Shown: positions 54,861 to 63,272 of the stretch, piece after piece
How the letters are laid out: every line of letters starts with the position of its first letter
Position numbering within the stretch: the stretch's first letter is position 1
NCBI GenBank assembly: GCA_947625495.1
Contig: CANQOQ010000002.1
Span: 58,306 to 122,305 of the forward strand
DNA from: Candidatus Gastranaerophilales bacterium
Lineage (GTDB): Bacteria; Cyanobacteriota; Vampirovibrionia; Gastranaerophilales; Gastranaerophilaceae
Length of the DNA stretch: 64,000 nucleotides
Direction of reading: 5' to 3'
The notes under the pieces: model-generated
Databases searched by the model: none
Told to the model about the DNA's origin: nothing
The model's input: only the letters and a program-made list of their open reading frames with translations
Translations under genes and position numbers: made by a program

Positions 54861-55904
54861 ATGAACGGAATAGCAATCAGTACAAAAATATTAAAAGGAA
54901 TGGAAACAAGTTCTTCTGTCGGAATGTTTGTAAGAGATACCGGAGGTTGTCTTATTCCTAAACTTGCTATATCCAGAAGCAAAGAAGAAACAAAGGAAAT
55001 AGCTTTTACTGAAACGGCAGAATCCGCTTTATTCTACTTTTCAGCACCTGCCGCTGTAAAATTAACCAATAATTATTTTAAAAATAAATATCAAACAGGT
55101 TCAAGACTTATGTCTATGCCTATTGAAAACATAAACTCAATTTCACAAGAGAAATTAAAAAACATTAAGCTGGCAAAATTCGGAAAAATAGCTTCTGTTT
55201 TTAGTATTGTACTTCCATTAGTATATGCAATAGCACCAGTTAGAAACTATATGACATTAAATAAAAGCGGGAAAAAAGAATTTACGGAAGTTGTCGGGCT
55301 GAAAGAAAAAATAAAAGAAGAAAAAAAAGGAGAAGATAAGGCAAAATCACTGATTAAAAAACTGATATTAGCAGCTTTAGGCGGACTTACTTTAACTTCA
55401 GGCATTTTAACCGCAGCAAAAAATGATAATTTTTATAAAAAAATTGAGCCTGCACTAACATCAATTGTTAAACACTTTGATTTTACCAAAACTAATGATT
55501 TAAAACTTTCTCACTATGGTGCTTTTATTTATCCCGTCAGTATTGCAAGCTATTTTTATGCATCAAGAGATAAATATGAAAGAAAAGAAAATGCAAGAAG
55601 ATTTTCTGTTACCGTGCCATTACTGTTCTTTGGTGAAAGACTGATTGAAAAGCCGATTTATAAAGGGTTTGATAAATTATTTAATACACAAGTTATGCAA
55701 AACGGTATAGTAAAATCTTATGATGAAATTTTAAAACTCCCTGAAAAATTGCAAAAACAATATTTAAAAAGTAAAAACTTTTCATATGCTTCAACGTTTT
55801 TAATGAATACAATAGCAATAGGTGCTGCTGTTGCACTATTAAATAGAATTGCAACAAAAAAACAGTATGAACGCGAGAATATTAATAATTCACAGAACAA
55901 TTAA
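54861..55904 (+). CDS. Hypothetical multi-helix membrane protein
   Basis: 347 residues: hydrophobic segments at about 50-65, 112-132, 172-190, 215-232, 245-262 and 312-330 with basic loops between (KYERKENARR). It resembles the protein of 18296-19348 in layout and in the basic linker before the last helices. It stands 27 bases before larB, but the lar genes are not known to need such a protein. Function unknown. Confidence 0.55.
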   Translation: MNGIAISTKILKGMETSSSVGMFVRDTGGCLIPKLAISRSKEETKEIAFTETAESALFYFSAPAAVKLTNNYFKNKYQTGSRLMSMPIENINSISQEKLKNIKLAKFGKIASVFSIVLPLVYAIAPVRNYMTLNKSGKKEFTEVVGLKEKIKEEKKGEDKAKSLIKKLILAALGGLTLTSGILTAAKNDNFYKKIEPALTSIVKHFDFTKTNDLKLSHYGAFIYPVSIASYFYASRDKYERKENARRFSVTVPLLFFGERLIEKPIYKGFDKLFNTQVMQNGIVKSYDEILKLPEKLQKQYLKSKNFSYASTFLMNTIAIGAAVALLNRIATKKQYERENINNSQNN

Positions 55905-55912
55905 TTAAATTC

Positions 55913-55932
55913 TTGACTGAGAGCAGTTATTA
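55913..55932 (+). promoter_or_regulatory. Shared 20-bp element, copy 2 (before larB)
   Basis: TTGACTGAGAGCAGTTATTA, 18 of 20 bases as in the element at 51304. A TACAAT follows at 55938-55943, 6 bases before an in-frame ATG at 55950. Confidence 0.45.
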
Positions 55933-56630
55933 TGAGGTACAATAATTTCATGGGTAATGATAAAAAATATATTGAACTTAATTTTGCAAAACTTGATATA
56001 GAACGGCAAAAGCGAAGAGGATGTTCCGAAGCTGTTTTCTGTGAGTGCAAAACAAATAATCAGCTTGTGAAAATATTTAAAACATTTAAAGACAATGGTC
56101 AGAATGTTTTAGGCACCAGAGCTTCACTTGAACAGTATAATGCACTAAAAAAAGAATTCCCCGATATAAAATATAATGAACAAAGCAGAGTAATAACACT
56201 AATTCAAAACAGTATTGAAAAAGTAGGCGAAATAGCAATATGTACAGGCGGAACCGGAGATATACAAGCAGCCGAAGAAGCTGCTGATACTGCTGAATTT
56301 TTTGGAAGCAACGTTAAAAAATATTATGATATCGGTATCGCAGGGATTCACAGGCTCTTTGATAATATTGAAGAAATCAAAAAAGCAAATGTAATTATAG
56401 CAATAGCAGGCATGGAAGGTGCTTTAGCGGGTATTATTGCAGGTTTAGTTGATATTCCCGTTATCGCAGTACCCACTTCTATCGGTTACGGCAGCTCTTT
56501 TAAAGGATTATCCGCTCTTTTAACAATGCTTAATTCCTGCTCGGAAGGTATGACCGTTGTTAATATTGATAACGGGTTTAATGCAGGTTACAGCGCAAAT
56601 CAGATTAACAGAAAAATAGCAGGTAAATAA
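55932..56630 (+). CDS. larB: LarB, nickel-pincer cofactor biosynthesis carboxylase
   Basis: 232 residues. FAKLDIERQKRRGCSEAVFC and GTRASLEQYNAL form the N-terminal part; the PurE-like domain has ICTGGTGDIQAAEEAADTAE, VIIAIAGMEGALAGIIAGLV and AVPTSIGYGSSF. LarB carboxylates nicotinic acid adenine dinucleotide and hydrolyses it to start the Ni-pincer cofactor of lactate racemase. The N-terminus is about 20 residues shorter than usual. The real start may be ATG 55950, since a -10-like TACAAT lies between the two. Its stop overlaps larC by one base. Confidence 0.92.
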   Translation: MRYNNFMGNDKKYIELNFAKLDIERQKRRGCSEAVFCECKTNNQLVKIFKTFKDNGQNVLGTRASLEQYNALKKEFPDIKYNEQSRVITLIQNSIEKVGEIAICTGGTGDIQAAEEAADTAEFFGSNVKKYYDIGIAGIHRLFDNIEEIKKANVIIAIAGMEGALAGIIAGLVDIPVIAVPTSIGYGSSFKGLSALLTMLNSCSEGMTVVNIDNGFNAGYSANQINRKIAGK

Positions 56631-57355
56631 TGAATTTATATTTTGATTGTAATTTTGGAATTTCAGGTGATATGTCGGTTGCGGCATTATTGGATTTAGG
56701 TGTTGATATAAAAAATCTTCAAAAAGCACTTGATTCACTTAAACTTTATAATGAATTTACATATAAAATCTCTAAGGTAAATATTAATTCAATCCAAGCG
56801 AGTGATTTTGATGTAATTCTTCCTTCTCATCATCATCACATACACGAGCATAGAAATCTCAATGATGTTAACAATATTATAGATAAGGCTGAAATGAGTG
56901 ATAATGCCAAAAATCTTGCTAAAAAGATATTTAAAATAGTAGCTGAAGCGGAAGCTAAGGTTCACGCCAAAGATATTAATGAAATTCATTTCCATGAAGT
57001 GGGAGCTATCGACTCAATTGTAGATATAATAAGTTTTTCGGTGTTATATGAAGAAATAAACCCCGATAAAATATATTTTTCAACACTGTCAGAAGGTCAG
57101 GGAAGTGTTGAATGCCGGCACGGAACTTTAAGCGTTCCTGTTCCCGCCGTTTGCGAAATTGCTTCAAAATACAAAATCCCCATTAAAATAACGGACAACC
57201 AAGGTGAAATGATTACACCTACAGGTATTGCTATTTGTGCGAGCCTGTTTTCGGGAGAAAAACTCCCTGATGAAATTATTATTGAAAAAATAGGGTACGG
57301 AGCAGGTAAAAGAAAATATAAAAACCCGATTTTAAGAGCTTTATTAATTAATTAA
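56630..57355 (+). CDS. larC: LarC N-terminal half (LarC1), nickel insertion
   Basis: 241 residues: NLYFDCNFGISGDMSVAALL, the His-rich LPSHHHHIHEH loop (nickel binding), EIHFHEVGAIDSIVDIISF and TLSVPVPAVCEIA, GEMITPTGIAICA. LarC is a CTP-dependent cyclometallase that places nickel in the pincer. Full-length LarC is over 400 residues; this frame stops after the first half and no second half (LarC2) follows in any frame before the next gene 11 bases on. In Lactobacillus the halves are joined by ribosomal frameshifting. Confidence 0.88.
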   Translation: MNLYFDCNFGISGDMSVAALLDLGVDIKNLQKALDSLKLYNEFTYKISKVNINSIQASDFDVILPSHHHHIHEHRNLNDVNNIIDKAEMSDNAKNLAKKIFKIVAEAEAKVHAKDINEIHFHEVGAIDSIVDIISFSVLYEEINPDKIYFSTLSEGQGSVECRHGTLSVPVPAVCEIASKYKIPIKITDNQGEMITPTGIAICASLFSGEKLPDEIIIEKIGYGAGKRKYKNPILRALLIN

Positions 57356-57366
57356 AGGAGATAATT

Positions 57367-58263
57367 ATGCATTTAGGAAATTCAATAATTTGCCCTGTTA
57401 CAGGAATCCCAATGATTTTAGCCATGGGAACAGCAGTATTTTTTGCGTTTAAAAAATCAAGAAATGATTTTGATAAAAAAAATATACCGCTATATATAAC
57501 CCTTACTGCCTTTGTTTTTGCACTTCAAATGATTAATTTTGCAATACCTTCAACAGGTTCAAGCGGGCATGTGATAGGTGCAATACTGCTTTGCGCATTA
57601 TTAAGTCCGTCTTTAGCATTTTTATCAATGTCGTTAATACTTATGGTACAGGCATTATTTTTTGCGGACGGAGGATTAACGGCAATCGGCTGCAACATTT
57701 TTAATATGGCATTTATACCTTGTTTTATTGTATATCCCCTTTTATTTAAACCTTTAAAAGAAAAAAATCACGACCTTTCAGCTTGTTTAATATCATCTGT
57801 GGCAGCTTTAGAACTCGGAAGTATTGCAGTAATTATTGAAACTGCTTTATCAGGAAGTATAACAGGCAATCTTTCAAATTTTTTAAGCTTAATGATGTTC
57901 ATTCATCTTTTGATAGGTATTGTTGAAGGCTTCTTAACATCTTTTATTGTTATACTAACAAAAAATCAATGGTTTAATAAGGCTTCAAGCTATATCTTTG
58001 CTATATTTGCCGTTATACTTGCAGGATTAATATCTAATTATGCTTCTAATAAACCTGACGGGCTCGAATGGGCGCTTTTAAATATATCAGACTCGATAAC
58101 ATACCAAACTCAGGGAATTATTTATTCAATTTCTGAAGCTATACAGACAAAAACAGCCGTATTAACAAAAATAAATCCTTTCATTGCTAATATTTTAGGA
58201 CTTTTAATTGTATCTGCAAGTGCTGTTTTAGTTACCATAAAAGGCAAAATTAATGCAAAATAA
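57367..58263 (+). CDS. CbiM/NikM-type nickel (cobalt) ECF transporter component with NikN-like end
   Basis: 298 residues. MHLGNSIICPVTG matches the M-H-x-x-(D/G)-x start of NikM/CbiM, whose His2 and N-terminus bind the metal. FAIPSTGSSGHVIGA and ALFFADGGLTAIGCNIFNMA are family motifs. After seven helices there is NKPDGLEWALLNIS, the PDGLE motif of NikN, and a last membrane helix, so it is a NikMN fusion. The ATPase and T components (NikO/Q) are not here. AAAGGAG precedes the ATG. It surely supplies nickel for the neighbouring lar enzymes. Confidence 0.87.
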   Translation: MHLGNSIICPVTGIPMILAMGTAVFFAFKKSRNDFDKKNIPLYITLTAFVFALQMINFAIPSTGSSGHVIGAILLCALLSPSLAFLSMSLILMVQALFFADGGLTAIGCNIFNMAFIPCFIVYPLLFKPLKEKNHDLSACLISSVAALELGSIAVIIETALSGSITGNLSNFLSLMMFIHLLIGIVEGFLTSFIVILTKNQWFNKASSYIFAIFAVILAGLISNYASNKPDGLEWALLNISDSITYQTQGIIYSISEAIQTKTAVLTKINPFIANILGLLIVSASAVLVTIKGKINAK

Positions 58264-59035
58264 ATTTAATCAGCTTAATCAAGACTTAGAATCAATGTCA
58301 GAGCAAGGTATATGCCTTGCTCTCTCTGGCGGAACAGATTCTTCTCTTCTTCTGTACCTTTTAAAAGATTTAAATTTAACAGCGGTTACTTTTAACTCCC
58401 CTTTCATAACCGATGAAGAAATTAATTTTACAGTTGATTTATGCAAAAAATACAATGTAAAACAAGAAATTATAAATATAAACCCCTTAGAAGATAAAAA
58501 TATTATAAATAACCCCAAAAACAGATGTTATTTTTGTAAAAGAAAATTCTTCACATTACTGAAAGAATATGCACGGAAAAACAATTTAAAATATTCAATT
58601 GACGGCACAAATTATGATGATTTAAATGTATTCAGACCGGGAATAAAAGCCCTGAGTGAACTTGGAATTTTATCACCCTTCGCTAAACACAAGATAAATA
58701 AAAAAGAAATAAGAGAATATGCCAAGAAACTTGATTTGGATTTTTATAACAAACCCTCAGAGCCTTGCAGTGCAACAAGATTCCCTTATAATACAATTTT
58801 AGATGTCAATAAAATAAAACTAGTGCAAAAAAATGAAAAATATCTTAAAAACTTGGGGTTTAAATCCGTAAGATTCAGATTGCACAATGATATAGCCAGA
58901 ATAGAAATTGATAAAAACTACTTTGAAGAATTTATAAATAAAAAAGATGATATAATTAATAATTTAAAATCCGATAACATAAAATATATTACACTGGATA
59001 TAGAAGGCATAAGATCAGGAAGTATGGACATATAA
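58253..59035 (+). CDS. larE: LarE, pyridinium sulfur transferase
   Basis: 260 residues, PP-loop ATPase: ALSGGTDSSLLLYLL (SGGxDSS), ENRCYFCK-like NRCYFCKRKF and DGTNYDDL, RPGIKAL, then PSEPCSATRFPY. LarE converts the cofactor's carboxylates to thiocarboxylates. The Cys in EPCSATR is at the sacrificial position, and with the two in RCYFCK it could instead hold a 4Fe-4S cluster as in some LarE proteins that recycle sulfur. It overlaps the transporter gene by 11 bases. Confidence 0.92.
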   Translation: MQNKFNQLNQDLESMSEQGICLALSGGTDSSLLLYLLKDLNLTAVTFNSPFITDEEINFTVDLCKKYNVKQEIININPLEDKNIINNPKNRCYFCKRKFFTLLKEYARKNNLKYSIDGTNYDDLNVFRPGIKALSELGILSPFAKHKINKKEIREYAKKLDLDFYNKPSEPCSATRFPYNTILDVNKIKLVQKNEKYLKNLGFKSVRFRLHNDIARIEIDKNYFEEFINKKDDIINNLKSDNIKYITLDIEGIRSGSMDI

Positions 59036-59602
59036 ATGAATAATTTTGAAAATTATGAAAAATTTTTAGAAATATTAGATGAAGATTTAGCCAAAATATT
59101 TGATTACCAAAAAGAATATATATGCTGCCAAAAGGGGTGTTCACTATGCTGCGAAAGAGGAGATTATCCTATGTCACAGCTTGAATTTAATTACCTTAAA
59201 GAAGAATATAATAAACTTGATGATAATTTAAAAAAACAAATAAATGAAAATATAGAAAAAATAAAAAAAGAAAATCCCGATTCATACACATGCCCGTATT
59301 TAACAGACCATAAATGCAGTGTATATAGTCACAGACCCTTTGTATGCAGAGCGTTTGGCGTTTTAACGGAAGATTCAAAAGGAAATCCCTCTTTTCCTTT
59401 CTGCTCAACTTTAGGCTTAAATTTTTCAAAAATATATGATAAAGAAAAAAACCACCTTTCTTTTGCCCTCGTTAAACAAAATAATTATAAGATTTTCCCG
59501 AGAATATTCAGACTGAGTAATAAGGTTTTAATGAATCTGCCGTTAGTAAAAGAAATGGGTATAGAATTCGGCGAAGTAAAAAAACTAAAGGATTTTTTAT
59601 AA
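59036..59602 (+). CDS. YkgJ family CxxCxxCC metal-binding protein
   Basis: 188 residues. CCQKGCSLCCERGDYPMSQL and TCPYLTDHKCSVYSHRPFVC, RAFG give the family's cysteine set, thought to bind zinc or an iron-sulfur cluster. The role is unknown. It begins directly after larE. Its place in the lar operon suggests a part in cofactor assembly or metal handling, which is inference. Confidence 0.82.
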   Translation: MNNFENYEKFLEILDEDLAKIFDYQKEYICCQKGCSLCCERGDYPMSQLEFNYLKEEYNKLDDNLKKQINENIEKIKKENPDSYTCPYLTDHKCSVYSHRPFVCRAFGVLTEDSKGNPSFPFCSTLGLNFSKIYDKEKNHLSFALVKQNNYKIFPRIFRLSNKVLMNLPLVKEMGIEFGEVKKLKDFL

Positions 59603-59661
59603 ATAGAGATATCAGGCTGAAATAAGAGTATTAGGTTCACAGAGCATAAAAAATTTAATTT

Positions 59662-59757
59662 TTATTTCTTTTCAAAATCAGGTAATTTCAAACCAAAAGT
59701 AAATAAAAGAACCATTGTAACAGCTAAAATTATTTTTATAATTAAAGTAATTTCCAT
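59662..59757 (-). CDS. Tiny membrane protein (31 aa)
   Basis: Read by hand: MEITLIIKIILAVTMVLLFT, then FGLKLPDFEKK. One membrane helix takes up two thirds of it. AAAGGAG lies at good distance, inside the last codons of the upstream 75-residue gene, and the two genes touch (TAAATG). The strong Shine-Dalgarno and coupling make it credible despite its length. Confidence 0.6.
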   Translation of the reverse strand: MEITLIIKIILAVTMVLLFTFGLKLPDFEKK

Positions 59758-59985
59758 TTAATTTAACTCCTTTAAAGTCAGTTTTATTTGATTATTAAGT
59801 GTTTGAAATCGTATAATACATACTATATCAAAATAAATACCAATTATGAATAATATAAGTAATTTGATTATATCAATATTACTTATTAATAATCCTGCAA
59901 GACCGCTATTAATTAATAATATTGCATTAAAATAATTATTACTTAATTGTTTTAAATATGAAATTTCTTCTTTTATCTTTTCCAT
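59758..59985 (-). CDS. Small two-helix membrane protein (75 aa)
   Basis: An amphipathic start (MEKIKEEISYLKQLSNNYF), two membrane helices (about 20-36 and 38-58) and a polar end. A TATTAT box is 6 bases before the ATG, with no Shine-Dalgarno, so it is probably leaderless. It is transcribed with the 31-residue gene that follows. No family is recognised. Confidence 0.55.
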   Translation of the reverse strand: MEKIKEEISYLKQLSNNYFNAILLINSGLAGLLISNIDIIKLLILFIIGIYFDIVCIIRFQTLNNQIKLTLKELN

Positions 59986-60081
59986 AATTTTATAATATCA
60001 TATTTTAATAATACTGTTAATAATCGCTGTATTTAAACATAAGAATTTGATTTTAGTTGTATTAAACCAACGCTAAGATAA

Positions 60082-60345
60082 TTATTTATCATCAGGTGAA
60101 ATATTAAATATCCCTAACTTTTCGCATAAATTCGTATGTTTTTCCATTTTTTCTTTAATTTTTAAAACATATTCTTTTAATATAGTAATAGAATTATCAA
60201 TATCTTTTATAGAAGGAGGGTCAAATTCATTGTTTATTGCAGCGGAAATAATATTGCAGCATCCCTCTATCTCATCTATTCTTTGAGAAATACTCATAAT
60301 TTGGTCTTCAAATTTAATTTTTATTTCTTCAGTTAATTCAATCAT
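60082..60345 (-). CDS. Small helical protein (87 aa)
   Basis: Unknown family. It is acidic and predicted coiled coil (MIELTEEIKIKFEDQIMSIS, then ILKEYVLKIKEKMEKHTNLC), with Cys residues at about 28, 29 and 73. AAAAGGAG precedes the ATG at normal distance. It is divergent from the XRE regulator gene, which starts 131 bases away. Confidence 0.55.
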   Translation of the reverse strand: MIELTEEIKIKFEDQIMSISQRIDEIEGCCNIISAAINNEFDPPSIKDIDNSITILKEYVLKIKEKMEKHTNLCEKLGIFNISPDDK

Positions 60346-60463
60346 TTTTTCTCCTTTTATTTTCTTTTTTTCTTATATAACTTTTTTATAATTCATATAT
60401 TTATAAAATATAATTAGTTATATTATATCATATTATGTGATACTAAATTTCTAAAAATAACCA

Positions 60464-60469
60464 TATTAT
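60464..60469 (+). promoter_or_regulatory. -10 box of the XRE regulator (leaderless type)
   Basis: TATTAT followed by 7 bases and the ATG at 60477. No Shine-Dalgarno is present. Confidence 0.45.
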
Positions 60470-60476
60470 ATTTAAT

Positions 60477-60791
60477 ATGGATAAGTCTTTTGATGTTAGA
60501 AAAATACTTGGTTACAATTTAAAAAATTTGAGAGAATCTAAAAATTTAACTCAAGAACAACTTGCAGAACTTTTGAATTTACAGACTTATCAAACTATTA
60601 ATAGAATAGAAAACGGCAAAACTTTTGTAACTCGTATTTTGTTGGAAAAAATCTGTAAATTTTTTAATATTGAACCCTATGTTTTATTTCTAAAGTCAAA
60701 CCAAAAATATACGCCGGAAACCCTTGATGAAATTTCTAAAATAAACCATAAATTAGACGAAATTTATAACATAATTCGTAAAAATAAATAA
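60477..60791 (+). CDS. XRE family transcriptional regulator
   Basis: 104 residues. Helix-turn-helix in residues 10-68: LGYNLKNLRESKNLTQEQLA, ELLNLQTYQTINRIENGKTF and LEKICKFFNIEPYVLF. A short dimerisation helix (LDEISKINHKLDEIYNIIRK) ends it. It probably regulates itself or the divergent small genes. Confidence 0.88.
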   Translation: MDKSFDVRKILGYNLKNLRESKNLTQEQLAELLNLQTYQTINRIENGKTFVTRILLEKICKFFNIEPYVLFLKSNQKYTPETLDEISKINHKLDEIYNIIRKNK

Positions 60792-60880
60792 TACCTCCTT
60801 TTTTAGTAGTTAACAACTTTTCTTTTAGTATAAAATGCAAGAAAATGATAATAAAAAATTATTAGAAAATCTCATAAAAA

Positions 60881-61567
60881 TTGAAAGAAACTTTTAACAT
60901 AAAAAATGAATTAATAAAAAATAAAGATGAAAATTACCGCAAATTCTCATCTTCTCTTCTACCTAAAATTAATAATATTTTAGGCGTCAGACTTCCTATA
61001 CTGAGAAAATTAGCTAAAGAAATTTATAAAACCGATTATAAAAATTTTCTAAAGACAAAATCGGAATATATGGAAGAAACTATGCTCAAAGGTATGATAA
61101 TAGGACTTATATCCAAAAATAACAAAGAAAATATCTTTTATTATATGAAAAATTTTATTCCCTTAATAGATAATTGGTCTATATGTGACAGTTTTTGCTG
61201 CAGCCTCAGTTTTGATAAATCCCAAAAACAAAAATTATGGGATTTTATTATTAATTATTTTGATTCGGATTCTCAATATTCCAAAAGATTTGCTCTGGTT
61301 ATGATGTTAAATCATTTTGTTGATGAAGAATATATCTTTAAAATATTTGATAAATTAAATAATTTTAAATCCGATAAATACTATGCACAAATGGCTTGTG
61401 CATGGCTTATTTCCATTTGTTATATAAAATTTAAAAAAGAAACAAAAGTCTTTTTAAATTCATCACAACTTGATAAATTTACCTATAACAAAAGTATCCA
61501 AAAAATTATAGAGTCAAACAGAATTTGTGTTGAGGAAAAAAACGAATTAAAAAAGCTTAAGAAATAA
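60881..61567 (+). CDS. AlkD-like DNA alkylation repair protein
   Basis: 228 residues of the HEAT-like DNA glycosylase family AlkD, which removes positively charged 3-methyladenine and 7-methylguanine. Signs: GVRLPILRKLAKEIYK, EETMLKGMIIGLI, PLIDNWSICDSFCCSL (the D-N-W segment) and YYAQMACAWLISICYIKF. The start is TTG, chosen because no ATG lies in frame upstream before a stop. The frame begins inside an unrelated 20-codon frame. Confidence 0.82.
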   Translation: MKETFNIKNELIKNKDENYRKFSSSLLPKINNILGVRLPILRKLAKEIYKTDYKNFLKTKSEYMEETMLKGMIIGLISKNNKENIFYYMKNFIPLIDNWSICDSFCCSLSFDKSQKQKLWDFIINYFDSDSQYSKRFALVMMLNHFVDEEYIFKIFDKLNNFKSDKYYAQMACAWLISICYIKFKKETKVFLNSSQLDKFTYNKSIQKIIESNRICVEEKNELKKLKK

Positions 61568-61730
61568 AAATTTATTTTTAAATATTAACTTTTGTAAACA
61601 ATTTTTTTTTTAATATTTGAGAACTTTTTAACGATTTTTTTCTTCCGTGAGAAAAATAAAAAAGCAATATAAAAGAAAAAAAAAACTTCATGTTATTACA
61701 CGGGGAAAATATAAATACGAGGGAATGGTT

Positions 61731-63218
61731 ATGGCTACAAACATTAACAACGTTGAGTTGTTACAACAACTTTATGGCGTTCAAACAAGAACGACAACAT
61801 CACCTATAAAAGGTAATGAAGAAAATTCGGAAAAAGTAATCGACTTTAGCAGCGATTATGAAGAAAAAAATACCGAAGAACTAACTAAAGAATATGAAGC
61901 ACTGGCAAATGAACTTGGTATTAATTCAGGTTCAACAGCAGTATCATCACTTAGCGGTTTAACTGATGAAGAAATTGAGGAGAGAATTGATGAATTAAAA
62001 GAAAAAAGAGATGATTTAGAAAAACAAATGCAAGAGATAGAATCAGAAATAGAAGATCTTTCAGATGCTGCAAAAACTAATATAATGGAAGCTTTAAAAG
62101 AACAGAAAGCAATTTCAAAAGAATGTGAAGAAGAAGCACAAAAAGCATTAGACGAAAATATAAATGCATACATTGAAGCCAATAAAGAAGGTGGAAAAGG
62201 TATGAGCAGAGATGAATTACAAGAAAATTTAAAATCTGCTCTTCCAAACATGCCTGATTTATCGGATGCAATGGCAAAATTAACCGAAGCGAACGAACAA
62301 ATAAATGAAATTGATTCACTTTTAGGTGATTTAAACGGATTAATTCTTGATGCACAAAATATAGATTGTGAACTTAGCGAATTAGAACAAGAAAGTGCTG
62401 AAAGAGCAGAAGCACAAAAATGCTGTGACCCGCAAGGTTTCAAAGATTCAGAAGGTAATCAATTTGATTTCTTTATAGATAAAGACGGAAACAACGGTTT
62501 ATCAAACGAAACTGAATTTTTAGGCTATGGAGCAGGCTGGCAGGAAATGACTTCTTTAGATACTGACTTAAACGGCAGTGTTGACGCTAAAGAATTAACA
62601 GCAGGCGGAGTTATGGTTTATAAAACCGCAGCTGACGGTACAAAACAAGCTATGAGTATTGAAGAAGCTTTCGGAAAAGATTCTGATTTATCTATCAACA
62701 CTAAACAACATGATAAAGCTAAAGAAGGCATAGGTCCTAATAATTTCTTTACAGGCAGCGGAAGTGAAAATAATCAGTTAATGGGCACTTTTGATGTAAA
62801 TTTAAACGGTGAAACTTTAAACGGATATCAAACAAATGATGATATAAACTGGCTTAATGAAAATTATGATTTCACTAATCCTACCGAAAGTTTGGAATCT
62901 GAAGATGAATTAGAATCCGATGATTATTCGGCATTAACTCAATCACATGTTAATTTCTTTAATCAATATACGGAAATATCAAAAGAATTAAGAGCTGAAC
63001 TTAATGATGCTTATGAACAATTAGGATTGACCGACGAAGAAATTCAAGGAATCAACAATTCTACTAAGACTGAAGCAGAAGAAAAAGCTCAAAATTTCTA
63101 TGGTTCTATTGTTGCTGAAGATAAACAAACAAAAGAAACTACCGATGAAACAGGTTTATTGAATAATAATGAGGAAAAAGAAGAAGAAGAAGAAAAAAGA
63201 GAACTTTTAGCTAAATAA
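61731..63218 (+). CDS. EF-hand coiled-coil protein, unknown function
   Basis: About 495 residues from ATG 61731, chosen because GAGGG stands 7 bases before it; earlier ATGs have none. MATNINNVELLQQLYGVQT begins the protein, with no signal peptide. An acidic coiled coil (about 80-240) is followed by two EF-hand-type loops, DKDGNNGLSNETEF and DTDLNGSVDAKEL, which should bind Ca2+. A beta-rich part and an acidic end (NNEEKEEEEEKRELLAK) follow. It is probably an abundant, possibly surface-associated protein; export would need a non-Sec route. A strong terminator follows. Confidence 0.7.
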   Translation: MATNINNVELLQQLYGVQTRTTTSPIKGNEENSEKVIDFSSDYEEKNTEELTKEYEALANELGINSGSTAVSSLSGLTDEEIEERIDELKEKRDDLEKQMQEIESEIEDLSDAAKTNIMEALKEQKAISKECEEEAQKALDENINAYIEANKEGGKGMSRDELQENLKSALPNMPDLSDAMAKLTEANEQINEIDSLLGDLNGLILDAQNIDCELSELEQESAERAEAQKCCDPQGFKDSEGNQFDFFIDKDGNNGLSNETEFLGYGAGWQEMTSLDTDLNGSVDAKELTAGGVMVYKTAADGTKQAMSIEEAFGKDSDLSINTKQHDKAKEGIGPNNFFTGSGSENNQLMGTFDVNLNGETLNGYQTNDDINWLNENYDFTNPTESLESEDELESDDYSALTQSHVNFFNQYTEISKELRAELNDAYEQLGLTDEEIQGINNSTKTEAEEKAQNFYGSIVAEDKQTKETTDETGLLNNNEEKEEEEEKRELLAK

Positions 63219-63234
63219 CATTACTTAATATACT

Positions 63235-63272
63235 AAAGAGCTGTATTTTTAATAAATACAGCTCTTTATTTT
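63235..63272. terminator. Bidirectional terminator after the EF-hand gene
   Basis: A 14-bp perfect stem AAAGAGCTGTATTT (63235-63248) with AAATACAGCTCTTT (63254-63267), followed by ATTTTTT. It overlaps the stop codon of the convergent glycosyltransferase gene. Confidence 0.9.

Noticed and set aside
56630..57355. larC as a frameshifted pseudogene
   Set aside because: No remnant of the C-terminal half is visible in any frame before the next gene, which has its own Shine-Dalgarno 11 bases on.
59600..60880. A complete toxin-antitoxin locus
   Set aside because: The XRE protein and the small membrane proteins are on different transcripts and none matches a toxin family I recognise.
60835..60897. 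20-codon frame MQENDNKKLLENLIKIERNF before alkD
   Set aside because: No Shine-Dalgarno, very short, overlaps the alkD start in another frame; a frameshifted alkD beginning is possible but not supported.
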